From positions 33,779-97,778 of the forward strand of contig JAOZVV010000005.1 in assembly GCA_025869365.1 (NCBI GenBank): a stretch of DNA of 64,000 bases. The letters run 5' to 3'. Below the pieces are notes generated by a model, which was not told the DNA's origin, made no database searches, and saw only the letters and a program-made list of their open reading frames with translations. Positions 1-7,647 of this stretch are shown in pieces. The DNA is from Pseudonocardia sp. (GTDB lineage Bacteria; Actinomycetota; Actinomycetes; Mycobacteriales; Pseudonocardiaceae). How positions within the stretch are numbered: the stretch's first letter is position 1; each line of letters begins with the position of its first letter. A program made the position numbers and the translations under genes.

Positions 1-516
1 CGGCCACCGGGCCGTGGAGTACACCGGGCCCGCGAACGTGTCCAGGCCCGCGATCTCCAGGTCCTTCGGCCTCGACAGGCAGCCGGTCGCGAAGATGCAG
101 TAGCGCGCCGAGACCACCTCGCCGTGCTCGGTGATCACCTGCCAGCGCTCGCCGTCCCAGACCGCGCTGGTCACGCGGGTGTCCAGCTCCACGTCCCGGC
201 GCAGGTCGAACCGGTCCGCGACGTGCTCGATGTAGCGGAGGATCTCCGGCTGCGCGGGGTAGCGCTCGGTCCACTCCCACTCCTGCTCGAGCTCGTCGGA
301 GAACGAGTAGGAGTACTCCAGGCTCTCGACGTCGCAGCGGGCGCCCGGGTAGCGGTTCCAGTACCAGGTGCCGCCGACGCCGCTGCCGGCCTCGAAGACG
401 CGATGGCTCAGGCCGAGGCCGCGCAGCCGGTGCAGCTGGTAGAGGCCGGCGAGGCCGGCGCCGACCACGACGACGTCCGGGGAGCTGGCGCGCTCGGTGG
501 AACTGGGGCGGGTCAT
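1..516 (-). CDS. Baeyer-Villiger-type flavin monooxygenase, N-terminal part (runs off the window)
   Basis: About 172 N-terminal residues of a flavoprotein monooxygenase are present; the family is usually about 500-600 residues. Such enzymes use FAD, NADPH and O2 to insert oxygen next to a ketone or to oxidise related substrates. Visible motifs are the FAD-binding GAGLAG near residue 20, the GGTWYWNRYPGARCD block near residue 50, and a Baeyer-Villiger fingerprint-like segment FAGPVYSTARWP at the window edge. In that fingerprint the usual histidine (FxGxxxHxxxWP) is serine. The start is the ATG at 516. It is the last visible gene of a minus-strand group after a thiolase-like and a DUF35 protein, but an 84-bp gap with a palindromic operator-like site (581-592) suggests its own control. 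Substrate unknown. Confidence 0.85.
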   Translation of the reverse strand, partial: MTRPSSTERASSPDVVVVGAGLAGLYQLHRLRGLGLSHRVFEAGSGVGGTWYWNRYPGARCDVESLEYSYSFSDELEQEWEWTERYPAQPEILRYIEHVADRFDLRRDVELDTRVTSAVWDGERWQVITEHGEVVSARYCIFATGCLSRPKDLEIAGLDTFAGPVYSTARWP

Positions 517-580
517 CGGCACTCCCTTGTGCATGGTCCTCGCTGTCCCTTCCAGGATGCACCCTGGAGTGCTCCTGAGC

Positions 581-592
581 GAGCGATCGTTC
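581..592. promoter_or_regulatory. TetR-type operator-like palindrome upstream of the monooxygenase
   Basis: GAGCGATCGTTC differs by one base from the perfect palindrome GAACGATCGTTC found twice at 25802 and 25857 beside a TetR gene. It lies 65 bp upstream of the monooxygenase start, where a repressor could act. That the same TetR protein binds here is inference. Confidence 0.45.
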
Positions 593-600
593 AGCTCCGG

Positions 601-990
601 TCACACGATCCGGAAGACCGGGATCGCCTCGCCCCCCTCCGCACGCTCGAAATCGACCCGGACCCCCATCGCCGTGGAGATGCGGTCCGGCTCGACGTCC
701 ACGAGCTGTCCCTCGAGCCACGGCCCCTCGTCCAGCTCGACCAGGGCGACCGGCGTGCGCACGGTTCCGGCGCCGTTCCTCGTGTGCACCACCGTCCAGG
801 AGACGACGCGCCCGCCGCCCGCGGCCGGTGTCGCGTCGAACGTCCGCCCCGTGCAGGACGGGCACGTCATCGTCGAGGGCTCGCAGAGGTGCCCGCACGC
901 GGTGCAGCGGCGCAGCAGCAGCTCGCCGCGGGCGGTGCCGTCGAAGAAGGCTGTGGACGGGAGGTCGCGATGGATCGGACCGACGGGCAT
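601..990 (-). CDS. DUF35/OB-fold zinc-ribbon protein partnering a thiolase-like enzyme
   Basis: A 129-residue protein of the DUF35 family. An N-terminal rubredoxin-like zinc ribbon shows two Cys-x-x-Cys pairs (CTAC and CPSC, about residues 30-50). An OB-fold follows with the typical stretch VVSWTVVHTRNG and a TPVALVELDEG strand. In known systems such proteins form complexes with thiolase-like or SCP2-like proteins and help bind acyl-CoA; ChsH2 with Ltp2 is the retro-aldolase example. Here the thiolase-like gene lies immediately upstream, separated by 44 bp on the same strand, supporting a two-subunit enzyme. The start at 990 has GGAG about 6 nt upstream. Confidence 0.8.
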   Translation of the reverse strand: MPVGPIHRDLPSTAFFDGTARGELLLRRCTACGHLCEPSTMTCPSCTGRTFDATPAAGGGRVVSWTVVHTRNGAGTVRTPVALVELDEGPWLEGQLVDVEPDRISTAMGVRVDFERAEGGEAIPVFRIV

Positions 991-1034
991 GGCTGGCTCC
1001 GTACCTGGGAGGGGTTGCTGGTCGGGGATGCTGG

Positions 1035-2222
1035 TCAGGCGTGCGGGTGCGGGCTGAGGACGAGGGTGCTGTGGTAGTCGAGGATGCCGCCGTTGCCGCT
1101 CACGAGGACGACGTCGTGCCGGGCGGACTGCCGCGCGCCGCCCTGTCCGCGGGCCTGGATGACCGCCTCGGACAGCGGCGTCATGCCCCACAGGTAGTAG
1201 CTGGACAGCTCCCCGCCCCCGGTGTTCACCCGCAGCGTGCCGTTCGGGCCCAGGGCGCCCGAGGCGGCGAGCGGGCCGCCCTCGCCCTTCTCGCAGAAGC
1301 CGTAGTCCTCGAGCGAGACGACGGTCGTGTAGGTGAAGCAGTCGTAGATCTCCGCCACGTCGACGTCCTGGATCGTCACCCCGGCCATCTTCAGCGCCTC
1401 GGGGCCCGACCTCGTGGCCCCGGAGACGAGCCCGAACTCGCTGCCGCGCTCGCGGACGTAGCCCGGATGCGCCTGACCCCAGCCGAGGACGTGCACGGGC
1501 GGCTGGCGCAGGCCCGCGGCCCGGTCGCCGGAGGTGATGACGAGCGCGACGGCGCCGTTGCTGACGAGGCAGCAGTCCAGGAGGTGCAGCGGCTCCGCGA
1601 TCCGGCGGGACGCCTGGTGGTCCGCGAGCGTGATCGGCTCCCGCATCTGGGCCAGCGGGTTGAGCGCCGCCCACTCCCGTGCCGCGACGGCCACCGCGCC
1701 GAACTGTTCGCTCGTCGTGCCGTAGGTGTCCATGTGCCGGCGTGCGGCCAGCGCGTACATCGACGGGGCGCCGCGCAGCCCGCTGGCGTACGGGATCGCC
1801 GAGAAGCCCGCGGGTGTCGCGCGGCTCGCCGCGTAGGCGTCCCCGGTCCCGCCGCCCTCCTGCAGCGGGGCGTCGGCGAACACGCACACGACGACGTCGA
1901 CCATGCCCGAGGACACGGCCATCGACGCGTACTGCACCATCGCCCCCGCGGAGGAGCCGTACGCCTGGATCTCCGAGAGCAGCCTCAGGTCACGCAGCCC
2001 GAGGTCCTTCTGCAGGGACAGCCCGATCCCCCGGGTGATCCCGGCGTTGGTGAGCAGGCCCTGGACGTCGCCGAGCTCGAGCCCGGCGTCGTCGAGCGCC
2101 AGCCGGACGGCGTCGACGGCGAACTCCGGTGCGGTCCGGCCGTAGATCCGCCGGGTCATGTCCGTGATGCCGAGCCCTGCGATCACGGGGCGGCGGTGGG
2201 GGGCGGGGACGGGGTCTGACAT
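1035..2222 (-). CDS. Thiolase-like (SCP2/lipid-transfer family) protein, probable acyl-CoA aldolase or thiolase
   Basis: A 395-residue thiolase-superfamily protein. The segment that carries the nucleophilic cysteine in degradative thiolases (around Cys-Ala-Ser-Gly) reads YGSSAGAM here (residues 88-95), so that cysteine is absent. A later block EIYDCFTYTTVVSLEDYGFC is typical of the lipid-transfer-protein-like branch, and GGGEL follows. Relatives of this branch paired with DUF35 proteins, such as Ltp2-ChsH2, are retro-aldolases of steroid side-chain CoA esters rather than thiolases. Together with the adjacent DUF35 gene this suggests C-C cleavage of an acyl-CoA. The start at 2222 has a GA-rich leader (GAGAGCGAGG). 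Divergent from the CaiB genes at 2506. Confidence 0.75.
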   Translation of the reverse strand: MSDPVPAPHRRPVIAGLGITDMTRRIYGRTAPEFAVDAVRLALDDAGLELGDVQGLLTNAGITRGIGLSLQKDLGLRDLRLLSEIQAYGSSAGAMVQYASMAVSSGMVDVVVCVFADAPLQEGGGTGDAYAASRATPAGFSAIPYASGLRGAPSMYALAARRHMDTYGTTSEQFGAVAVAAREWAALNPLAQMREPITLADHQASRRIAEPLHLLDCCLVSNGAVALVITSGDRAAGLRQPPVHVLGWGQAHPGYVRERGSEFGLVSGATRSGPEALKMAGVTIQDVDVAEIYDCFTYTTVVSLEDYGFCEKGEGGPLAASGALGPNGTLRVNTGGGELSSYYLWGMTPLSEAVIQARGQGGARQSARHDVVLVSGNGGILDYHSTLVLSPHPHA

Positions 2223-2505
2223 CGACGCCTCGCTCTCGATGGTCGGTCGCACGGAGGTCGCGCGGTCGGTACCGGTGATCGGTCGCCACCGGTGGGACGG
2301 GCGGCGAGCCGGACGTGGTCCGTAGCCAGATGTAGTTCGTGCGGCCTTGCGGGGCAACGCCTGTGGGTCCGGTGCCTGCATGTCTGGGCCGGACCACGAA
2401 TTGATCACCGGTCTTTCGTGGAGCCCGCCAGTTCCCAGTCGAGTGTGATCCGGGTCATGGTCATCGGCGTCACTCGTCCATCGCTGCACGAGGGAGCAAC
2501 ACCAC

Positions 2506-3816
2506 ATGGCATTCGCACCGCTGCACGGGGTCCGGGTCCTGGACTTCTCCTGGAACGTCGCGGGCCCGACGGCGACGAAGGTGCTCGCTGCCCTGGGCGC
2601 CGACGTCGTCAAGATCGAGTACCCGACGCGGCCGGACCCCGGGCGGGTCTTCTCGTTCTCACCGGTGACGCCGGGCGTGTACGACAGCGGCGGCTTCTTC
2701 GCCGATCTCAACGTGGGGAAGCGGAGCCTGACCGTGGATCCCCGCAGCCCGGACGGCCTGGCGCTGGTCGAGGAGCTGATCGGTGCCGCCGACGTGCTGG
2801 TGGAGTCCTACTCGCCGCGGGTCATGGCGGGCTGGGGACTGACGTTCGAGCGGATGTCCGAGCTGAACGCCGCGATCGTCTACCTGAGCGTCTCGGGGTT
2901 CGGGCACTCCGGACCGCACGGCACGTACGTCAGCTACGGCCCCACGGCCCAGGCGGCCAGCGGGGTGACCTACGCGTCCGGGGAGCCGGGCAGCCCACCC
3001 GCCGGGTGGGGCTACTCGTTCCTCGACGTGATGACCGGCTACCAGGCGGCCTACGCCGTGACCGCGGCCCTGGCCCCCGCCCCCGGTGACCGCGCCGCGA
3101 CCCGGATCGACCTCTCCCAGCTCGAGACGGGCGCGGCCATGCTCGCGCCGTTGCTGCTGGACGCGACGGTGAACGGGACGGACACCGCCGCCGGGGCCTT
3201 CCCTCCCGGCAACCGTGCGCACTGGCCCGGCGGCGGGATCGACGGCTACCGCTACGAGACCGGGGCGCCCTACGGCGTCTACCGGACGGCCGACGACGGC
3301 ACGGACGGCTTCTGCGCGATCACCGTCCTCGAGGACGCCCAGTGGCGGGCTCTGGTCGGTGCCATGGGCGACCCCGAGTGGGCCGGCGACGCCCGCTTCG
3401 CGGACCACGCCTCCCGGGTCGAGCACCAGGAGGCGCTCGACGACCACCTCGGGCGGTGGACGCGCACGCACACCAAGTACGCCCTGATGGAGCTCCTGCA
3501 GGCGGCCGGCGTGCCGGCCGGGGCGGTGCAGAGCGGCCGGGACCGGCTGGAGCACGATCCGTCGCTCGCGGCCCGGGAGGTGTTCCAGCGGCGGACGCAC
3601 GCCGTCGTCGGGGAGCACCGGTTCGAGTCCCTGCCGGTGCACGTCGACGGCGAACCGCTCCCGCTGCGGGACCGCTGGCCGCTGCTCGGCCGCGACACGG
3701 ACCGGGTGCTCGAGGACTGGCTGGGCTGCGGCGCCGACCGGTGCCGGGAGCTGCGCGAGTCCGGCGTGACCTGGCCCGTCGGCCTGCCCGCGCCCACCTA
3801 CTACGAGGCGGTATGA
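2506..3816 (+). CDS. CaiB/BaiF family CoA transferase
   Basis: A 436-residue family III CoA transferase, which moves CoA between carboxylic acids through an aspartyl anhydride. The N-terminal signature HGVRVLDFSWNVAGP followed by LGADVVKIE is characteristic. The catalytic aspartate is probably the one in WGYSFLDVMTG (about residue 175). The ATG at 2506 has GGGAG about 12 nt upstream. The stop codon overlaps the next CaiB gene as ATGA, so the two are probably translationally coupled and may form a heteromer. They precede an ABC importer, which suggests activation of an imported carboxylic acid. Substrate not identifiable. Confidence 0.85.
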   Translation: MAFAPLHGVRVLDFSWNVAGPTATKVLAALGADVVKIEYPTRPDPGRVFSFSPVTPGVYDSGGFFADLNVGKRSLTVDPRSPDGLALVEELIGAADVLVESYSPRVMAGWGLTFERMSELNAAIVYLSVSGFGHSGPHGTYVSYGPTAQAASGVTYASGEPGSPPAGWGYSFLDVMTGYQAAYAVTAALAPAPGDRAATRIDLSQLETGAAMLAPLLLDATVNGTDTAAGAFPPGNRAHWPGGGIDGYRYETGAPYGVYRTADDGTDGFCAITVLEDAQWRALVGAMGDPEWAGDARFADHASRVEHQEALDDHLGRWTRTHTKYALMELLQAAGVPAGAVQSGRDRLEHDPSLAAREVFQRRTHAVVGEHRFESLPVHVDGEPLPLRDRWPLLGRDTDRVLEDWLGCGADRCRELRESGVTWPVGLPAPTYYEAV

Positions 3817-5096
3817 GGATGAACGGCTCCGGACGGCCCCCGCTGACCGGGATCACCGTCGTCGAACTCGACGACGGAGTGGCCCAGTACGCCGGGATGC
3901 TGCTCGCCGGGCTCGGCGCGGACGTGATCAAGGTCGAGCCGCCGGGCGGGTCGCGCGCGCGGCGGGCCTCCCCGTTCCGCGCCGGTGTCGACGACGGCGA
4001 GCACAGCCTCCCGTTCCGGCACTACAACGCGGCCAAGCGCTCGGTCGTCCTCGACCCCGGTGCGGACGCGGACCGGGCGGCGCTGGAATCCCTCGTGCGC
4101 GCGGCGGACATCCTGCTCGACGGGCTCGGGCCGGGCGGCGCGGCGGCGATCGGCCTGGACGACGCGACCCTGGAGGCACTGGCCCCCGGGCTGGTGCACG
4201 TCGTGGTGACGCCGTTCGGGCTGACCGGTCCGTGGCGGGACCACCTGGCGTCGGACGTGGTGTCGATGTCCCTCGGCGGGGTGACCGGGCAGACCGGCTA
4301 CGACGGCGTCGGCGACGAGCCCGGACGGCCGATCACCCCGGTCGGGCATCAGGCCCGGCACTTCGGCGGGGTGCTCGCCGCGATCTACGCGGTGGCCGCG
4401 CTCCGCGAGCCGAGGTCCGCCGGGGTGCGCACCCTGGACGTCGCGCTGCACGACAGCATCGCGGTCTCCACCGAGATCCCGGTGTCGATGTGGGAGTTCG
4501 GCGGGCAGGAGGTGTTCCGGCACACCGGCCGGCACGCGGCCGCGGTCCTGCACAACCCCGAGTGGCAGTTCCGGTGCGCGGACGGCGGGTACCTCTGTGC
4601 GCTCACGCTCTACCTCAACGACCGGCGGTTCGCGGCGATCCTCGACTGGTTCGACACCACCGGCTTCCCCCACGACCTGCACGCCGAGCGGTTCGTCGCG
4701 GAGGCGGACCGGGTCGCCAACCTGCGGGAGATCGTCGACGCGATCGCCCGCTTCTGCGCCCTGCACGACAGCGAGGACCTGTTCCACGAGGCCCAGCGCC
4801 GGGCCCTGCCGTGGGCGCGGGTCCAGCCGGTCGCGGACGTCGCCGCCGACCCGCAGCTGCAGGCGCGGGAGTTCTTCACGCCGGTGGAGCAGTCCGACGG
4901 GAGCACGGCCGCGCAGCCCGGCCTCCCGTGGCGGGGCATGCCCACCGTGTTCTCCCACCCGACGTCCTCCCACCCGACCCGCCGCGTGCGCGCGCCACGG
5001 TTGGGCGAGGACACGGCCGAGGTCCTGGCCACGTTCCTGGGTGCCGGGCCCCTCGCTCCCGAGGGCGCGGCCCGCGACGCCGTGGCGGGGGACTGA
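3813..5096 (+). CDS. CaiB/BaiF family CoA transferase, second subunit or paralogue
   Basis: A 427-residue family III CoA transferase following directly from the first one. It has the N-terminal pattern GITVVELDDGVAQYAG and LGADVIKVEPPGG, the AKRSVVLD segment, and a candidate catalytic aspartate in LDVALHDSIAV. The start is taken as the ATG overlapping the previous stop (ATGA at 3813); a second ATG at 3819 is possible. The next gene, a binding-protein lipoprotein, begins 3 bp after its stop, so the CoA transferases and transporter look like one transcript. Confidence 0.83.
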   Translation: MRMNGSGRPPLTGITVVELDDGVAQYAGMLLAGLGADVIKVEPPGGSRARRASPFRAGVDDGEHSLPFRHYNAAKRSVVLDPGADADRAALESLVRAADILLDGLGPGGAAAIGLDDATLEALAPGLVHVVVTPFGLTGPWRDHLASDVVSMSLGGVTGQTGYDGVGDEPGRPITPVGHQARHFGGVLAAIYAVAALREPRSAGVRTLDVALHDSIAVSTEIPVSMWEFGGQEVFRHTGRHAAAVLHNPEWQFRCADGGYLCALTLYLNDRRFAAILDWFDTTGFPHDLHAERFVAEADRVANLREIVDAIARFCALHDSEDLFHEAQRRALPWARVQPVADVAADPQLQAREFFTPVEQSDGSTAAQPGLPWRGMPTVFSHPTSSHPTRRVRAPRLGEDTAEVLATFLGAGPLAPEGAARDAVAGD

Positions 5097-5099
5097 GCC

Positions 5100-6641
5100 G
5101 TGCGGGCACGCAGAATCCTCGCCTGCGCGGTCGCCGGGCTGTGCGCGGTGCTGCTCGCGGCGTGCGGGACCGCGGCCGGAGCGCCCGCGGACGACGGGCG
5201 GATCCTGCGCTACGGGGTGGACCTGACCCCGGGCGGCGGGCCGATCTTCGACCCGATCCAGGCCTCCCGCTCGCTCACGCCGAACCAGAACGCCTGGCTC
5301 GACCTGATCTACGACCGGCTGATCTACCGCGACGACGACGGCACGCTGCGGCCGGGCCTGCTCACCTCCTGGGAGGCGCCCGACCCGCTGACCGCGGTCC
5401 TCACCGTGCGCGAGGGCGTCCGGTTCCAGGACGGGACCCCGCTGGACGCGGCCGCGATCGCGTTCAACTGGGAGAGGGACCTCGCCGAGCCGACGCTGGC
5501 GAAGTCCCCGGACTTCCGGGCGTTCGAGTCGCTGGAGGTCGTCTCGCCGTCGGTGCTGAAGGTGCACTACAAGACCCCCGTCACCGCCTACGCGTTCAAC
5601 GTGACCTTCACCCGGTCCTCCTCCTTCGGGCAGATCGCCTCGCCGACCGCGGTGAGGGCGCTCGGTGCGGGCTACGGCGCCGCACCCGTCGGCGCGGGGC
5701 CCTACCGGTTCGAGAAGCTCGACCGGGGCTCCCTGCTGTCGGTGCGCCGCTGGGACGGCTACTGGAACCCGTCCGTCCAGCACCTGGACGGGATCGACTT
5801 CGTGCAGAACGGGCGCGGCGCCCCGATGATCTCGGCGCTGGCCGCCGGCCGGATCGACATCGCGCCGATCAGCCTCTCCGACATCCCGGTCGTCCGGTCC
5901 CGGGAGGGCCTCACGACCCTGGTCAAACCGGGCAACGAGGTCCTGTACATGCAGCTGCGGGTGGACCGCCCGCCCTTCGACGACATCCGGGTCCGGGAGG
6001 CCCTGGCCTGGGCGTTCGACCGGAAGATGATCAACGACGTCGCCTACGCGGGCGCGGGGGAGCCCACCCGGACGCTGTACTTCCCGGGATCGCCGTACCA
6101 CGACGCGGCGCTCGACTCGCCGCCTCCGTTCGACGCGGCGAAAGGCCGGGAGCTGCTCGCCGCGGCCGGGTACCCGGACGGCTTCCGGATCGGGATGCTC
6201 GTCCAGAACCAGCCGGTGATGGTGGCCGCCGCCGAGGTGCTGCAGGCCCAGCTCGACCAGATCGGGGTCGAGGTCGAGATCAACGTCTCGCCCAACTACA
6301 TCAACGACGCCCTGGCCAAGCCGGACTCGATCATGGCCTCGACCACCAGCTTCGCGGTCGCGGACTCCTTCCTCGTGACCAAGGCCCGGCTCGGGCTCGG
6401 CTACAGCAGCCCGGCCTTCGACGCGGCCTACGCGGCGACGCTCGGCGCGACGGGGCGGGAGGCGGAGATCGTCGCGAACGCCGGGCTGCAGAAGGTGATC
6501 ATCGACGAGACGCCGATCTTCTTCCTCGCGCAGGAGCCGATCGCGGTCGGGATGCGCGCCGGGGTCACCGGCGTGACCGAGGTCCGCGGCGACCTGGAGG
6601 GGCCGGACCTGCGCGACGTCTCGTTCGGTCCCCGGCCCTGA
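5100..6641 (+). CDS. ABC transporter substrate-binding lipoprotein, family 5 (peptide/opine type)
   Basis: A 513-residue extracytoplasmic binding protein. A basic start and hydrophobic stretch lead to the lipobox LLAAC at about residues 18-22, so it should be lipid-anchored outside the membrane. The mature part has SBP_bac_5 features: TPNQNAWLDLIYDRLIYRD, LTVREGVRFQDGTPLDAAAIAFNWER and a C-terminal EPIAVGMRAGV region. The GTG start lies 3 bp after the CoA-transferase stop. It supplies the importer encoded downstream. Family members bind peptides, opines, nickel or other organics; the link to CoA transferases suggests an organic acid or amide ligand, but this is inference. Confidence 0.88.
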   Translation: MRARRILACAVAGLCAVLLAACGTAAGAPADDGRILRYGVDLTPGGGPIFDPIQASRSLTPNQNAWLDLIYDRLIYRDDDGTLRPGLLTSWEAPDPLTAVLTVREGVRFQDGTPLDAAAIAFNWERDLAEPTLAKSPDFRAFESLEVVSPSVLKVHYKTPVTAYAFNVTFTRSSSFGQIASPTAVRALGAGYGAAPVGAGPYRFEKLDRGSLLSVRRWDGYWNPSVQHLDGIDFVQNGRGAPMISALAAGRIDIAPISLSDIPVVRSREGLTTLVKPGNEVLYMQLRVDRPPFDDIRVREALAWAFDRKMINDVAYAGAGEPTRTLYFPGSPYHDAALDSPPPFDAAKGRELLAAAGYPDGFRIGMLVQNQPVMVAAAEVLQAQLDQIGVEVEINVSPNYINDALAKPDSIMASTTSFAVADSFLVTKARLGLGYSSPAFDAAYAATLGATGREAEIVANAGLQKVIIDETPIFFLAQEPIAVGMRAGVTGVTEVRGDLEGPDLRDVSFGPRP

Positions 6642-6699
6642 CGATCCGGCCGTGACCGAGCCCTGACACGCCGCACCGAACGGAAAGGACGGATCACCC

Positions 6700-7647
6700 G
6701 TGCTCACACTCATCGGACGGCGGCTGCTCTCGCTGATCCCGATCCTGATCGTCGTCTCGTTCGCCGTGTTCATGCTGACGTCGCTGCTGCCCGGCGACCC
6801 GGCGGTGACCCTCGCGGGCGGGCCCAACGCGACCCCGCAGGCGGTCGAGGCGATCCGCGACCGCCTGCACCTCGACGATCCGCTGCTCCTGCAGTACCTC
6901 TACTGGCTCGGCGACGCCGTCCGGTTCGACTTCGGGACGTCGCTGTTCAGCGGGGTGCCGGTGATGGAGTCGATCGGTGCCCGGCTGCCGGTGACGATCA
7001 GCCTCGTCATCGCCGCGGTCGTCGTCGCGCTGCTCATCGCGGTGCCGCTCGGTGTCCTCGCCGGTACCCGGCCGGGCGGGACCGCGGACCGGATCAACCG
7101 GGTCACCTCGACGCTCGGGGTCGGCGTGCCGAACTTCTGGTTCGCCGCGATCCTGATCATCGTCTTCGCGGTCGGGCTCGGGTGGCTGCCGCCCGCCGGC
7201 TACGTCCCGTTCACCGACTCGCCCGGCGGCTGGCTCCAGTCGATCCTGCTCGCCGCGATCGCGCTGGGCTTCTTCCTCTCCGCCGAGCTGAGCCGGCAGC
7301 TGCGGGCCGCGCTGATCAGCGAGCTCGGGTCGAACTACATCCGCACGCTGTGGGCGAAGGGTGCCTCGGCGAGACGGGTGATCGGGGGCCACGCGCTGCG
7401 CAACGCGGCGGGCCCGGCCATCACGGTGTTCGCGGTGCACGTCGGGTACCTGCTCGGCGGCACCGTGATCATCGAGCAGATCTTCTCCATCCCCGGCCTC
7501 GGTTCCTACCTGCTCGACGGGATCGTCGGCGGGGACCTGCCGGTGATCCAAGGGGTGACGATGATGTTCGTGCTCTTCCAGGTGGGTATGAGCCTGCTGG
7601 TCGACATCAGCTACGGGCTGCTCAACCCGAAGGTGCGGGTCGGCTGA
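6700..7647 (+). CDS. ABC transporter permease, DppB/OppB type
   Basis: A 315-residue inner-membrane permease of the peptide/nickel importer family, with about six hydrophobic segments, the first at residues 5-30 and the next near 100-125. The cytoplasmic EAA-like loop appears as YIRTLWAKGASARRVIGGHALRN (split here only by reading), about residues 213-235. The GTG start has GGAAAGGACGG in the leader. Its TGA overlaps the ATG of the following permease-ATPase gene. Acts with the lipoprotein at 5100. Confidence 0.87.
   Translation: MLTLIGRRLLSLIPILIVVSFAVFMLTSLLPGDPAVTLAGGPNATPQAVEAIRDRLHLDDPLLLQYLYWLGDAVRFDFGTSLFSGVPVMESIGARLPVTISLVIAAVVVALLIAVPLGVLAGTRPGGTADRINRVTSTLGVGVPNFWFAAILIIVFAVGLGWLPPAGYVPFTDSPGGWLQSILLAAIALGFFLSAELSRQLRAALISELGSNYIRTLWAKGASARRVIGGHALRNAAGPAITVFAVHVGYLLGGTVIIEQIFSIPGLGSYLLDGIVGGDLPVIQGVTMMFVLFQVGMSLLVDISYGLLNPKVRVG

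Noticed and set aside
3801..6827. Very long minus-strand open frame opposite the CoA transferase and lipoprotein genes
   Set aside because: It is rich in Arg, Gly, Val and Asp with no motif; it mirrors three well-supported plus-strand genes, a common artefact in high-GC DNA.
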